DNA of 46,234 nt from BTRG01 sp036986275 (GCA_036986275.1 BTRG01000011.1:1-46234), one strand, 5' to 3'; positions 17,421 through 26,736 are shown, counted from the stretch's first letter. Notes: generated from the letters alone by a model not told the origin. Numbers and translations are program-made.

Positions 17421-18365
17421 CTATTTCTTGCTCCATGGCATGCTGATGGGGGTGAGGTACCAGGGGGTATAGATTTGAGTCGCTGTATCTGATGATTCGT
17501 TCAGAAAATCGAGCAACTCCTTCACGCTCTGTGGTCGGTCGGTCGGGCTCAATTGCAGGCACCAGTCCACGGCCTCCAGCAGTTGCACGGAATAGGGGTG
17601 ACGCGTAAACGTGATGCTGGCGGGCCTGAAGATGTCCCGCTTGAGGCGATCAGTGGCTGCCGGCGGCGGTTTGCCGGCAATACAGGCATACATGGAGGCC
17701 CCCAGGGCATAGAAGTCCGTCCACGGACCAATGGCCTTGTGCTGGTGTTGTTCTATAGGGGCAAAGCCGCGCGTCAGGGTATGTGGTCCGTCCATGGAGG
17801 GCTGGCCGTCCAGGGCCTCGCGCACGGCGCCGAAATCCAGTAACAGGGGCTTACCGCCCTGGCGCAGAAAAATATTGGCCGGTTTGATATCCAGGTGCAG
17901 CAGATTGTGCTTATGCAGCTCTTCCAGCCCCAGCAACAACTCCGGGAATACGGTGCGTATGAACTTCTCCGACAACTTGCCGTGCCGCTTGATGTAGAAA
18001 CGCAGGTCACGGCCCTTTTCATAATCCATGACCATGTACACGGTATTGTTGTCGCGAAAGAAGTTTTGCACATGAACGATGTTGGGATGGTTCAGCTTGG
18101 CCAGTGCCGATGCTTCCTCAAAGAAACGTTTCAGGCCCTGTTTGAAGGGGGTGGCGTTTTCCTCGGAATTGCATTGCACACTGGCATCTTTCAGGCGGCA
18201 GGCCTTGCTGCTGGGCAGGTATTCCTTGATCGCCACATGCTCGTCGATAGTGGTGTCGGTGGCCAGGTAGACAATACCGAAACCGCCGCCGGCAATGGCG
18301 CGCTCAATACGATACTGCTGTAGCTGGTAGCCTTTGGGTAGTGCGTTTTTTACTTTGCCAGCCAT
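17421..18365 (-). CDS. Ser/Thr protein kinase (Hanks type, non-RD)
   Basis: A 314-residue soluble kinase. Residues 18-290 form the kinase domain: glycine loop AGGGFGIVYLA, ATP-anchoring Lys47 in VAIKEYLP, catalytic loop HLDIKPANIF with Asp159, and DFGAVRE with Asp178. The Arg before the catalytic Asp is replaced by Leu, so it is a non-RD kinase, and activation-loop phosphorylation may not be needed. There is no membrane helix, PASTA or sensor domain. The paired PP2C phosphatase follows directly. Substrates unknown. It is divergent from yicC. Confidence 0.92.
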   Translation of the reverse strand: MAGKVKNALPKGYQLQQYRIERAIAGGGFGIVYLATDTTIDEHVAIKEYLPSSKACRLKDASVQCNSEENATPFKQGLKRFFEEASALAKLNHPNIVHVQNFFRDNNTVYMVMDYEKGRDLRFYIKRHGKLSEKFIRTVFPELLLGLEELHKHNLLHLDIKPANIFLRQGGKPLLLDFGAVREALDGQPSMDGPHTLTRGFAPIEQHQHKAIGPWTDFYALGASMYACIAGKPPPAATDRLKRDIFRPASITFTRHPYSVQLLEAVDWCLQLSPTDRPQSVKELLDFLNESSDTATQIYTPWYLTPISMPWSKK

Positions 18366-18651
18366 GGTATGACCAGAAGACCAGTGATATTCATTCGGGA
18401 TAATGATTCCGTTTTCCGACTCGCCAACAAGCGCATGGCGGTTTTCGCGTAATATTTATCTATATAGTAGTTCGCGATTTCAAGGTGCAACAGGCATAGG
18501 CAATGCTCCCGGGGTGCATCAAACGCAGGACCCTTTATACTTGGGCCGTTGCGCACCGAAAAGACCATGATACCAGGGTTTTCCGCGGCAAGTCCCCGGG
18601 TGGCCTGGCCGTCCACGGTGAGTGATCAATCGAAATAGAAAAGGAATCAGT
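18366..18651. other. Divergent intergenic region, kinase and yicC
   Basis: A 286-base gap that must hold promoters for both the minus-strand kinase-phosphatase genes and yicC. No RNA gene, strong hairpin or binding site was recognised. A GTG at 18622 is in frame with yicC but is poorly placed as a start. Confidence 0.5.
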
Positions 18652-19521
18652 ATGCCACCCCTGAGTATGACCGCCTTTGCCCGTGCTGAACGGGATTCCG
18701 CCTGGGGGGGATTGAGTTGGGAAATCCGTTCCGTGAATCATCGCCATCTGGAGCTGGCGCCGCGCCTGCCCGAGACCCTGCGCAGCCTGGAACCGGCCAT
18801 GCGCGCATGCGTGGGCAAGCATTTATCAAGGGGAAAGGTCGATCTGAGTCTGCGCTTTGCCGCCAAATCCGACAACGGGGAGTCGGTGCAGCTGGACGAG
18901 GCGGTCATAGACAGATTGCTGCAGTTGGCCACACAGATCAGCGGCAAATCCGCGACCCTGACCCCACTCTCCGTAGCGGAGGTCTTGCGTTGGCCGGACG
19001 CGCTGAAGGCGCCGGAAATTGATATCGAGGCCTTGAGCGGGGTGGCGCTGGAATTATTGTCCGAGGGATTAGAAGAACTTGTGGCGAATCGCCGGCGCGA
19101 GGGCGTCAAACTCAAGGAAATGATTAGCCAGCGTATCGCCGCTATGCGTGCAGTGGTCGAGACCCTGATCCCTGTCTTGCCTGAGGTTATGGTTAATTTT
19201 CGTGAGCGCCTGCAACAGCGTTTGGCCCAGGTACAGGATCAGGTCAATGCCGAGCGTCTGGAACAGGAAATCGTTATTTTTGCCCAGAAAATAGATGTTG
19301 ATGAAGAGCTGGACCGGCTCACCACCCACCTGGATGAAGTCGAGCGGGTGCTGGATCAGGGCGGCCCTGTGGGACGGCGGCTGGATTTTCTGATGCAGGA
19401 GCTGAATCGTGAGGCCAATACCCTGGGATCCAAGGCCGCCGATATTAGGGTGACCAATGCGGCCGTGGAGCTGAAAGTGCTCATCGAGCAAATGCGCGAA
19501 CAAATACAGAATATCGAATAG
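18652..19521 (+). CDS. yicC: YicC family endoribonuclease
   Basis: A 289-residue YicC protein. Members have been shown to act as RNases, and E. coli YicC affects decay of the small RNA RyhB. The N-terminus SMTAFARAERD and the C-terminal half (EIVIFAQKIDVDEELDRLTT, GRRLDFLMQELNREANTLGS) are the conserved YicC blocks. ATG 18652 is preferred over GTG 18622: it has an AAGGA site at good distance, and family members begin right before SMTA. It opens the plus-strand run yicC-gmk-rpoZ-spoT-ridA-recG-ubiA, with gmk 10 bases downstream. Confidence 0.94.
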   Translation: MPPLSMTAFARAERDSAWGGLSWEIRSVNHRHLELAPRLPETLRSLEPAMRACVGKHLSRGKVDLSLRFAAKSDNGESVQLDEAVIDRLLQLATQISGKSATLTPLSVAEVLRWPDALKAPEIDIEALSGVALELLSEGLEELVANRRREGVKLKEMISQRIAAMRAVVETLIPVLPEVMVNFRERLQQRLAQVQDQVNAERLEQEIVIFAQKIDVDEELDRLTTHLDEVERVLDQGGPVGRRLDFLMQELNREANTLGSKAADIRVTNAAVELKVLIEQMREQIQNIE

Positions 19522-19531
19522 CGAGGAAGAC

Positions 19532-20146
19532 GTGGCAGGGACGTTATATATATTGTCGGCGCCATCAGGGGGTGGGAAATCCAGTCTCGCCCAGGCCCTG
19601 GTGGAATCCAGCGACGATGTGGGCATTTCGGTGTCGCACACCACACGGGCCCCACGCCCGGGTGAGCGCAACGGTGTGCATTATCATTTTGTTGATAAAG
19701 AGACGTTCGAGGCCATGGTGGCTGCCGGTGATTTTCTGGAATACGCCCAGGTGTTTGATCATTATTACGGCACCACCCGGGCCGCTGTCGAGTCGCTGCT
19801 GGCGCAGGGCAAGAATGTCTTACTGGATATCGATTGGCAAGGCATGCGGGGTATCAAGGCGCAACTGCCTGAAGCAAAAAGTATTTTCATATTACCGCCC
19901 TCACGAGAAGAGCTGGAGAACCGTCTGCGCTCACGTGGGCAGGACAGCGATGAGATCATTGCCCGTCGCATGCGCGATGCCGTATCAGAGATGCGTCATT
20001 ATGATGAATTCGACTATGTATTGGTAAATGATGATTTTGATCTGGCCCTGCGGGATTTGCGCGCCTTCACTTCCGGGCAGCCAGACCGGGCTCGGGCCGT
20101 GGATATCGAAATGGATGCGTTGCTACACCAGGATGTGGCGGGCTGA
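19532..20146 (+). CDS. gmk: Guanylate kinase
   Basis: Phosphorylates GMP or dGMP with ATP to GDP or dGDP. The 204-residue product has the P-loop SAPSGGGKSSL near residues 8-18, the GMP-binding block VSHTTRAPRPGERNGVHYHF, and LLDIDWQGMRGIK. The start is GTG at 19532, preceded by GAGGAAG. The order gmk-rpoZ-spoT links guanine nucleotide supply to (p)ppGpp metabolism, as in other gammaproteobacteria. Confidence 0.96.
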   Translation: MAGTLYILSAPSGGGKSSLAQALVESSDDVGISVSHTTRAPRPGERNGVHYHFVDKETFEAMVAAGDFLEYAQVFDHYYGTTRAAVESLLAQGKNVLLDIDWQGMRGIKAQLPEAKSIFILPPSREELENRLRSRGQDSDEIIARRMRDAVSEMRHYDEFDYVLVNDDFDLALRDLRAFTSGQPDRARAVDIEMDALLHQDVAG

Positions 20147-20265
20147 TCGGTTGTTTTAAGGTGCTCAGGGCGCTGACTTCACGGCATGAATTGGGTATGC
20201 TTGCGCGCTTTCCTGAACACGTGCGCGGTTCGGGAATTGGACAGAAGACTCAACGAGGTGGGATT

Positions 20266-20595
20266 ATGGCCCGTATCACTGTAGAAGATTGTTTGGACAA
20301 TGTAGATAACCGCTTTCAGCTGGTACTGGTGGCCGCCAAGCGTGCGCGACAAATCATGCTGGGTGCCGAGCCTCATGTGGAGTTTGATAACGACAAGGCT
20401 ACGGTGCTGGCCCTGCGCGAGATTGCCGATGGACATGTGACCAGTGCTATTCTGGACGAGGAAGTGCCTGAAGTTGTACTAGACGAAGATGAAGCCGCAG
20501 ACGAAATCGAAGCCAAAGCCACCGAAGACACCGGTGAAGCGGTCGCCAGCCCGGAGAAAGCCGAAGGCGAAGCAGGGGAAGAAGCCGCTTCCTGA
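20266..20595 (+). CDS. rpoZ: RNA polymerase omega subunit
   Basis: The 109-residue omega subunit helps RNA polymerase assembly and forms part of a ppGpp-binding site in proteobacteria. The body (residues 1-65) is typical: MARITVEDCLDNVDNRFQLV, AAKRARQI, DKATVLALREIADG. Residues 66-109 are a very acidic, Glu/Ala-rich tail. ATG 20266 has a GAGGTGGG ribosome site; the upstream-extended frame from 20161 is not needed. The 3' part overlaps the only plausible spoT starts in another frame, so the acidic tail of omega and the basic N-terminus of SpoT are written by the same bases. Confidence 0.95.
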   Translation: MARITVEDCLDNVDNRFQLVLVAAKRARQIMLGAEPHVEFDNDKATVLALREIADGHVTSAILDEEVPEVVLDEDEAADEIEAKATEDTGEAVASPEKAEGEAGEEAAS

Positions 20596-22741
20596 GACTC
20601 CTACCCCGGTAGTCCACACCGGGGGCCGTCGCCTGCTTATCAGCGAGCTGTGCGACTACCTTGAGCCCTACCTAGACAAGCAAACCGTTTCTCAGGTCTA
20701 TGAGGCCTATCTCTTCGGCGCCGAGGCCCATAAAGGCCAGCGCCGTCACAGTGGCGAGCCCTATATCTATCATCCACTGGAGGTTGCCCGCATCCTGGCG
20801 GACATGCATCTGGATGGGCCCAGTATCATCGCCGCCATCCTGCATGACGTTATCGAAGACACCGGCACGGCCAAGGAGCAGTTGGCTGAAAAATTTGGCG
20901 AGGACGTGGCCGAGTTGGTCGACGGTGTCAGCAAGATAGGGCAGATCAAGTTTTCATCCAAGGAAGAAGAACAGGCGGAAAACTTTCGCAAGATGTTGCT
21001 GGCCATGGCGCGTGACATACGCGTGGTTATTATCAAGCTGGCGGATCGCTTGCACAACATGCGTACCATGTCGCCCCTGTCGCGCGAAAAACAGCGGCGC
21101 ATAGCCCACGAGACCATGGATATCTATGCCCCCATCGCCAATCGCCTGGGTGTGCACCAGTGGGCACAGGAACTGGAAAACCTTGCCTTTTCGACGCTTT
21201 ATCCGCTGCGCTATGCGGTATTGAAGAAAACCATGCTCAAGCGGCATGGCAATCGCAAGGCCATAGTTGCGAAGGTGCGTGATGCCATTGTTGGGCAACT
21301 GAAGCAGGAGAAGTTGGATGCCGAGGTTACGGGCCGCGAAAAAAATCTCTACAGTATCTATAAAAAGATGCACGAGAAGACGCTGACCTTTGATCAGATT
21401 TATGATGTCTATGCCTTTCGTATTTCTGTTGAGACAGTGGACGCCTGCTATCGTGTGCTGGGGATCATCCATAGTCTTTATAAGCCTATCCCTGGTCGCT
21501 TCAAGGACTATATCGCCATCCCCAAGGTCAATGGTTATCAGTCCTTGCATACCGTTGTGTTTGGCCCCTTTGGCTTGTCAATAGAATTGCAGATCAGAAC
21601 GAAGGATATGCATAGGGTGGCCGAGGCCGGCGTGGCGGCACACTGGTTGTACAAGAGCGGTAGTGACGACAATGGCCAGATGCAACAGCAGGCCCTGCGC
21701 TGGTTGCAGGACCTGCTGGAGATTCAGCAAAAGGCCGGTAACCCGCGTGAATTTCTCGAGCATCTTAAAATCGATCTCTTTCCCGATGAGGTCTATGTGT
21801 TTACGCCCAATGGCGAGATCAAAAAGCTGCCGCGCGGCTCCACGATCGTCGATTTTGCCTATGATGTGCACACCGATGTTGGCAATCGTTGCGTGGGCGG
21901 GAAGGTGAATTACCAGTTGATGCCATTGCGTACGCAGTTACGGAATGGTGATCACGTTGAGATTATTATGTCTGAGTGGGGCCGCCCCAGTCCGTCCTGG
22001 CTGAACTATGTGGTCACCAGTCGCGCCCGCGCCCACATACGTAACTTTTTAAAGACACAACAGAGCGAGGAATCCGTTTCCCTGGGCGAACGCCTGCTGG
22101 ATAAGGCCACGTCTTCCATGGGTATGGAGCTGAATGACGTTCCACAAAAGCTGCGTAAGCCATTATTAAAGAGTCTGAAAATTAAAAAATGGGATGCCCT
22201 GCTGGAAGAAATAGGTCTGGGCGAACGTATGGCTGAAGTGGTGGCGCGTCAGCTGGTGCCCGATGCCAAAGGGGTCAGTATTGAGAATGCCGATGCCGTG
22301 GGCTTGAATATACGCGGTACTGAGGGAGTGGCCGTAACCTATGGTCGATGTTGTCATCCCATACCCGGGGACTCCATACTGGGTTTTCTGTCGGCCGGGC
22401 GTGGTATCGTCATACACACCGATGATTGTCCCAACGTCTCCCTGTTTCGCAAGCGTCCCGAACGCTGGGTAGATGTGGAATGGGAGGAACAAACCACGGG
22501 TGTATTCCCTGTCAGTATACGTATAGAAACGCGTAATCAACGTGGCGTGCTGGCCTCTGTCGCGGCAGCCATTTCGGAGATGGATGCCAATATTGATACA
22601 GTCAATATGGATGACAGGGACGGCGGTTATACGTCTATTAACTTTACGCTGGAAGTCCGTGACCGCATTCATCTGGCGCGTATCATGCGCCGCATACGTG
22701 CACTGGATTCCGTGGTGCGCCTGAATCGAATGAAGGGTTAA
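20489..22741 (+). CDS. spoT: Bifunctional (p)ppGpp synthetase/hydrolase SpoT
   Basis: Makes and degrades (p)ppGpp in the stringent response. Order of domains: HD hydrolase (HSGEPYIYHP near residue 87, HDVIEDT near 120), synthetase (YSIYKKMHEKT, then GRFKDYIAIPKVNGYQSLHT near 336), TGS (VFTPNGEIKKLPRGSTIVDF near 430) and a C-terminal ACT domain (about 674-750). RFKD in the synthetase is the signature of bifunctional enzymes, in contrast to the acidic motif of RelA. The first start is ATG 20489, inside rpoZ; the only other in-frame start before the HD domain is GTG 20534. Either way the gene overlaps rpoZ by 62-107 bases. The resulting Lys/Pro-rich N-terminal extension of about 45 residues is absent from E. 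coli SpoT. Confidence 0.95.
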   Translation: MKPQTKSKPKPPKTPVKRSPARRKPKAKQGKKPLPETPTPVVHTGGRRLLISELCDYLEPYLDKQTVSQVYEAYLFGAEAHKGQRRHSGEPYIYHPLEVARILADMHLDGPSIIAAILHDVIEDTGTAKEQLAEKFGEDVAELVDGVSKIGQIKFSSKEEEQAENFRKMLLAMARDIRVVIIKLADRLHNMRTMSPLSREKQRRIAHETMDIYAPIANRLGVHQWAQELENLAFSTLYPLRYAVLKKTMLKRHGNRKAIVAKVRDAIVGQLKQEKLDAEVTGREKNLYSIYKKMHEKTLTFDQIYDVYAFRISVETVDACYRVLGIIHSLYKPIPGRFKDYIAIPKVNGYQSLHTVVFGPFGLSIELQIRTKDMHRVAEAGVAAHWLYKSGSDDNGQMQQQALRWLQDLLEIQQKAGNPREFLEHLKIDLFPDEVYVFTPNGEIKKLPRGSTIVDFAYDVHTDVGNRCVGGKVNYQLMPLRTQLRNGDHVEIIMSEWGRPSPSWLNYVVTSRARAHIRNFLKTQQSEESVSLGERLLDKATSSMGMELNDVPQKLRKPLLKSLKIKKWDALLEEIGLGERMAEVVARQLVPDAKGVSIENADAVGLNIRGTEGVAVTYGRCCHPIPGDSILGFLSAGRGIVIHTDDCPNVSLFRKRPERWVDVEWEEQTTGVFPVSIRIETRNQRGVLASVAAAISEMDANIDTVNMDDRDGGYTSINFTLEVRDRIHLARIMRRIRALDSVVRLNRMKG

Positions 22742-22763
22742 GTACCTATATTAAGGGGGAAGC

Positions 22764-23150
22764 GTGAACAAAGAAATCATCGCGACTAACGAGGCGCCAC
22801 AGGCGATAGGCGCCTACTCACAAGCCGTTAAAGTGGGCAATAGCGTCTATTTGTCCGGGCAGATTCCTTTGCAGCCGGAAACCATGGAACTGGTTGATGG
22901 TGATATACGTACACAGATCATACGCGTGTTTGACAACCTGTCGGCCGTGGCCAGGGCCGCCGGTGGTTCGTTGTCCGATGTGGCTAAGCTCAATGTGTTT
23001 TTGACTGACCTGTCTCACTTTTCCATCGTCAATGAAGTGATGGCGGAATACTTCAAGCAACCCTACCCGGCCCGTGCCGCCATAGGCGTAGCCGCCCTGC
23101 CCAAGGGCGCCGAAGTGGAAATGGATGCCATCCTGGTACTGGCGGGTTAA
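22764..23150 (+). CDS. ridA: 2-iminobutanoate/2-iminopropanoate deaminase RidA
   Basis: RidA hydrolyses reactive enamine/imine intermediates made by PLP enzymes such as threonine dehydratase. The 128-residue product matches throughout: APQAIGAYSQAVKVGN, VYLSGQIPL, VFDNLSAVARAAG, and the C-terminal PARAAIGVAALPKGAEVEMDA with the conserved Arg and Glu of the active site. The start is GTG 22764 behind GGGGGAAGC. It sits 22 bases after spoT and 9 before recG, a standard order in gammaproteobacteria. Confidence 0.96.
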   Translation: MNKEIIATNEAPQAIGAYSQAVKVGNSVYLSGQIPLQPETMELVDGDIRTQIIRVFDNLSAVARAAGGSLSDVAKLNVFLTDLSHFSIVNEVMAEYFKQPYPARAAIGVAALPKGAEVEMDAILVLAG

Positions 23151-23159
23151 GAGGCAGTT

Positions 23160-25283
23160 TTGGCTGAGCCCATGTCCGGTCAAACACGTGTCGATCAGCA
23201 AGTTCAGCAACAGGATATAGAGTCTCTACCCGTTACTGTCCTGAAAGGTGTGGGGCCTAAGGTTGCCGAACGCCTGGCGCGGTTTGGCCTGCTTACTCTG
23301 CAAGATGTCCTGTTTCATTTACCATTTCGTTATCAGGACCGCACACGTATCGAACCGATAGGGTCTTTATTACCCGGACGTGCCGCTGTTGTGGTCGGCT
23401 CGATAGAGGCGACAGACATAAATTTTCGGGGCAGGCGTGTATTGTTGTCCCGTATCTCGGATGGCACCGGTTTTCTGACGTTGCGATTCTTTCATTTTTC
23501 CAATGCACAGAAAGAACGGCTTAAGCGGGGAGCGCGGATTTATTGCTATGCCGAGGTGCGCACAGGGCGCGACGGATTGGAGATGGTGCATCCGGAATAT
23601 GAATTGTTGTCTGCATCCGAATCTGTCCAGGCCGAGGATACCCTGACACCTGTCTACCCCGTGACGGAAGGCGTGCATCAACTAACCCTGCGTAAGTTAA
23701 CGCAACAAGTGCTTGACCGTTATATCGATCAGTTGCCCGAGTGGTTACCAGAGTCCGTATTACATGATTTGTCACTGCTGTCATTGAGTGAAGCAGTGGC
23801 AACGGTGCATCGACCGGCTGCCAATGATGATACAGGGCTGTTGTTACAGGGCATACATCCGGCGCAACGTCGCCTGGCCTTTGAAGAATTGTTGGCGCAC
23901 CAGCTGAGCCTGGTGCAATTGCGGCAAATAAAGACGCGCTATCAAGCAGCGACCATCAAAGCGGCAGGTGCGTTGGCGGGGTCTTTATTATCGGCCTTGC
24001 CATTCTCACTAACCTCTGCACAGCAGCGTGTGGTCAATGAGATAAAGCAGGACCTGATGCTCGATCATCCCATGCAACGCCTGGTGCAGGGCGATGTGGG
24101 TTCAGGCAAGACCTTGGTGGCGGCCCTGGCGGCCGCCACGGCGATAGAGGCGGGTTGGCAAGTCGCTTTGATGGCGCCCACGGAATTATTGGTAGAACAG
24201 CATGCGCGCAATATGTTGCAATGGTTTGAACCGTTGGGCATACGGGTAACGGCCTTGCAAGGCAAGCTCAATGCCTCAAAGCGCAGGATGGTGTTACAGC
24301 AACTGGCAACCCATGATGCCCAGTTAATAGTAGGCACGCATGCGCTGTTTCAGGATGATGTAACTTTTAAGAAGTTAGGCATGGTGATCGTCGATGAACA
24401 ACACCGTTTTGGTGTTCATCAGCGTCTGGCCTTATGGGAGAAGGGCAAGCAAGGGCAGCGTTATCCGCATCAGCTTATTATGACGGCCACACCAATACCT
24501 CGAACCCTGGCGCAAACAGTGTATGCCGATCTGGATGTTTCTGTTATTGATGAATTGCCACCGGGACGACAACCTGTCATCACAGTGGTTATGGCCGATG
24601 GCAGACGGCCCGACATAGTCGAGCGTGTGGCAGCCGCCTGTGCCCAAGGACGACAGGCCTATTGGGTGTGTGCCCTGATCGAAGAATCAGAAGCCTTGCA
24701 GTTACAAACGGCCACCGAGACCGAGCGAGTCCTGAAGCAGGCCTTACCGCAACTGCGTATTGCCATGGTGCATGGGCGCATGAAGCCGCTGGAAAAAGAA
24801 AATGTCATGTTGTCGTTTCAGGCGGGTGATATTGATTTGCTGGTGGCCACGACTGTCATCGAAGTGGGCGTCGATGTGCCTAACGCCAGTCTGATGATTA
24901 TAGAGAATGCCGAACGCCTGGGTTTGTCGCAGTTGCATCAATTGCGGGGACGTGTCGGGCGTGGCTGTACGCAAAGCAGTTGTGTACTGATGTATAAATC
25001 ACCGCTGTCGGAAACCGCACGCAAGCGCCTGGCAGTGATGCGTGATTCGCAAGATGGGTTTTATATTGCACAGCAGGATCTGGAGCTGCGTGGCCCAGGG
25101 GAAATGTTGGGTGTACGACAGACTGGCATGCCACGCATGCGCATTGCAGACCTGGCTCGTGACCAGGCCCTGTTGCCGGATGTACAGGCAGTATCAAAAG
25201 AGTTATGTGGTCAACACCCGCTACGTGTAAAGGCCCTGATACGCCGGTGGTTGGGCGAGACTGACAGATATCAAAAAATATGA
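23160..25283 (+). CDS. recG: ATP-dependent DNA helicase RecG
   Basis: RecG drives branch migration and reverses stalled forks. The 707-residue product has the wedge domain at the N-terminus (LKGVGPKVAERLARFG, LFHLPFRYQDRT) and the SF2 motor: Walker A GDVGSGKT near residue 310, DEQHRFG, TATPIPRTLA, VIEVGVDVPNA, and QLRGRVGRG. A TTG start at 23160 is preferred over ATG 23172, because the only good ribosome site (AAGAGG) lies five bases before TTG and too far from the ATG. The stop is 15 bases before ubiA. Confidence 0.96.
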   Translation: MAEPMSGQTRVDQQVQQQDIESLPVTVLKGVGPKVAERLARFGLLTLQDVLFHLPFRYQDRTRIEPIGSLLPGRAAVVVGSIEATDINFRGRRVLLSRISDGTGFLTLRFFHFSNAQKERLKRGARIYCYAEVRTGRDGLEMVHPEYELLSASESVQAEDTLTPVYPVTEGVHQLTLRKLTQQVLDRYIDQLPEWLPESVLHDLSLLSLSEAVATVHRPAANDDTGLLLQGIHPAQRRLAFEELLAHQLSLVQLRQIKTRYQAATIKAAGALAGSLLSALPFSLTSAQQRVVNEIKQDLMLDHPMQRLVQGDVGSGKTLVAALAAATAIEAGWQVALMAPTELLVEQHARNMLQWFEPLGIRVTALQGKLNASKRRMVLQQLATHDAQLIVGTHALFQDDVTFKKLGMVIVDEQHRFGVHQRLALWEKGKQGQRYPHQLIMTATPIPRTLAQTVYADLDVSVIDELPPGRQPVITVVMADGRRPDIVERVAAACAQGRQAYWVCALIEESEALQLQTATETERVLKQALPQLRIAMVHGRMKPLEKENVMLSFQAGDIDLLVATTVIEVGVDVPNASLMIIENAERLGLSQLHQLRGRVGRGCTQSSCVLMYKSPLSETARKRLAVMRDSQDGFYIAQQDLELRGPGEMLGVRQTGMPRMRIADLARDQALLPDVQAVSKELCGQHPLRVKALIRRWLGETDRYQKI

Positions 25284-25298
25284 TGCGACCTTGAAGCG

Positions 25299-26156
25299 AT
25301 GTGGAACGCGAAAATAAGGGAATTAGTAATACTAACACGCTTGCATCGGCCTATAGGAATACTATTATTGTTATGGCCCATGCTATGGGGGCTATGGCTG
25401 GCTGCGGAGGGACGACCGGATATTCTGGTATTAACTGTTTTTGTCCTGGGAACAGTGCTGATGCGGTCTGCCGGTTGCGTTATAAACGATTATGCGGATC
25501 GTAAGATAGACCTCCATGTCGCCCGCACTCGGGAGAGACCCCTGGCTGCCGGCCGTATCAGTAGCAAGGAAGCGCTGACGTTGTTCGTACTATTGTGTCT
25601 GACGGCCTTTGCGCTGGTGAGTCTGATGAATGGCCTCACTATCGCCATGTCATTTGCCGGCGTCTTTCTTGCCGCCAGCTATCCCTTTATGAAGCGCTAT
25701 ACCTATCTACCGCAGGTGTATCTGGGCGTCGCCTTTGGCTGGGCCATACCCATGGTCTTTGCCGCACAAACCGGCACTATCCCGACTATTGCCTGGGTGT
25801 TGTTTGCAGCCAATGTCTTCTGGGTCGTGGCCTACGACACGGCCTATGCCATGGTAGACAGAGAGGACGATATAAAAATCGGTGTGAAGTCCACGGCTAT
25901 CCTGTTTGGCCAATATGATCGCTTGATGATTGCGCTTAGCCACGTCATAAGTTTGTTATTACTCGCCTATGCCGGATGGGAAATCGGGCTGGGTACCGTC
26001 TTTTTTCTGGGCCTGATGGCGGCGGCCGGTCTGGCGATTTATCAGCAGTGGCTTATTCGGGAGCGCGAAGGAGGCGCTTGTTTCAAGGCCTTTCTCAATA
26101 ACAATTGGTTTGGTGTAGCCATTTTTGCGGGGATTTTTCTGCATTTTTCCCTCTAA
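25299..26156 (+). CDS. ubiA: 4-hydroxybenzoate polyprenyltransferase
   Basis: Attaches the polyprenyl chain to 4-hydroxybenzoate in ubiquinone synthesis, in the inner membrane. The 285-residue product has about eight or nine helices and both aspartate-rich motifs: NDYADRKID (Asn63 to Asp71) and the second DREDD in AYAMVDREDDIKIG. It probably ends the recG operon. The chorismate lyase gene ubiC, often adjacent to ubiA in related bacteria, is not in this window, so 4-hydroxybenzoate must come from a gene elsewhere. Confidence 0.95.
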   Translation: MWNAKIRELVILTRLHRPIGILLLLWPMLWGLWLAAEGRPDILVLTVFVLGTVLMRSAGCVINDYADRKIDLHVARTRERPLAAGRISSKEALTLFVLLCLTAFALVSLMNGLTIAMSFAGVFLAASYPFMKRYTYLPQVYLGVAFGWAIPMVFAAQTGTIPTIAWVLFAANVFWVVAYDTAYAMVDREDDIKIGVKSTAILFGQYDRLMIALSHVISLLLLAYAGWEIGLGTVFFLGLMAAAGLAIYQQWLIREREGGACFKAFLNNNWFGVAIFAGIFLHFSL

Positions 26157-26345
26157 ATCGGGGTGAATTGCACCCGGCCATAGTCCAAACCATGGATTAT
26201 TGTATTATTTCTTAAATAAAATCATACAGTTATGATTCATTAAAAATAATAATGGATATAAAATTGTATTTAATTGCATCCTGCCCCTGGCAGGGTCATA
26301 GTGTTCGACCAAAAAAAAGATTGACAAGATGGGGGAGAACATAAT

Positions 26346-26633
26346 ATGGCCAATGAACTGGAGAGTGCCGCCAGGGCGGATATCTATACTACGGCAGCTG
26401 CCCGACAAATACCCGATCAGCGTAGCGGTCGTCTACTGGGGTGGTTGTCTATCGCCGCGGCGCCCGCGGCGCTATTACTGAGTCCTTTGGGGTTCAGTAT
26501 TATCGGCTTTTTTCTGGCCCTCGCGGGCCTGGTGGTAGCGGCACCTGAGCAGCGTTCTTTAAGTCTTTCAGGTATTGCTCTTTGTGCCGTCGGTGGTGTG
26601 GTCGGATATTTTTTCAATACAGCTATCATCTAG
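26346..26633 (+). CDS. Small membrane protein of unknown function
   Basis: A 95-residue frame with a purine-rich GGGGGAGAA site before ATG 26346. Residues 1-30 are polar. Two hydrophobic segments follow, about 31-65 (possibly split by SPLG into two helices) and 74-93, giving two or three membrane spans. Codon use looks like its neighbours. It stands alone between ubiA and aroE, preceded by an AT-rich 189-base gap and followed by a terminator. No family is recognised. Confidence 0.6.
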   Translation: MANELESAARADIYTTAAARQIPDQRSGRLLGWLSIAAAPAALLLSPLGFSIIGFFLALAGLVVAAPEQRSLSLSGIALCAVGGVVGYFFNTAII

Positions 26634-26659
26634 CGGTTTACTATATCAGGATTAGCAAC

Positions 26660-26684
26660 GCCCGCCCCGTGCGGGCTTTGTTTT
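26660..26684 (+). terminator. Intrinsic terminator after the small membrane protein
   Basis: Stem GCCCGC (26660-26665) and GCGGGC (26671-26676) with a 5-base loop, followed by TTTGTTTT. It would separate the small membrane protein from aroE. Confidence 0.85.
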
Positions 26685-26736
26685 ATCCGATATTTGCTTT
26701 TTGAATACATATCAAGCTACATAGCTACATCACAGC

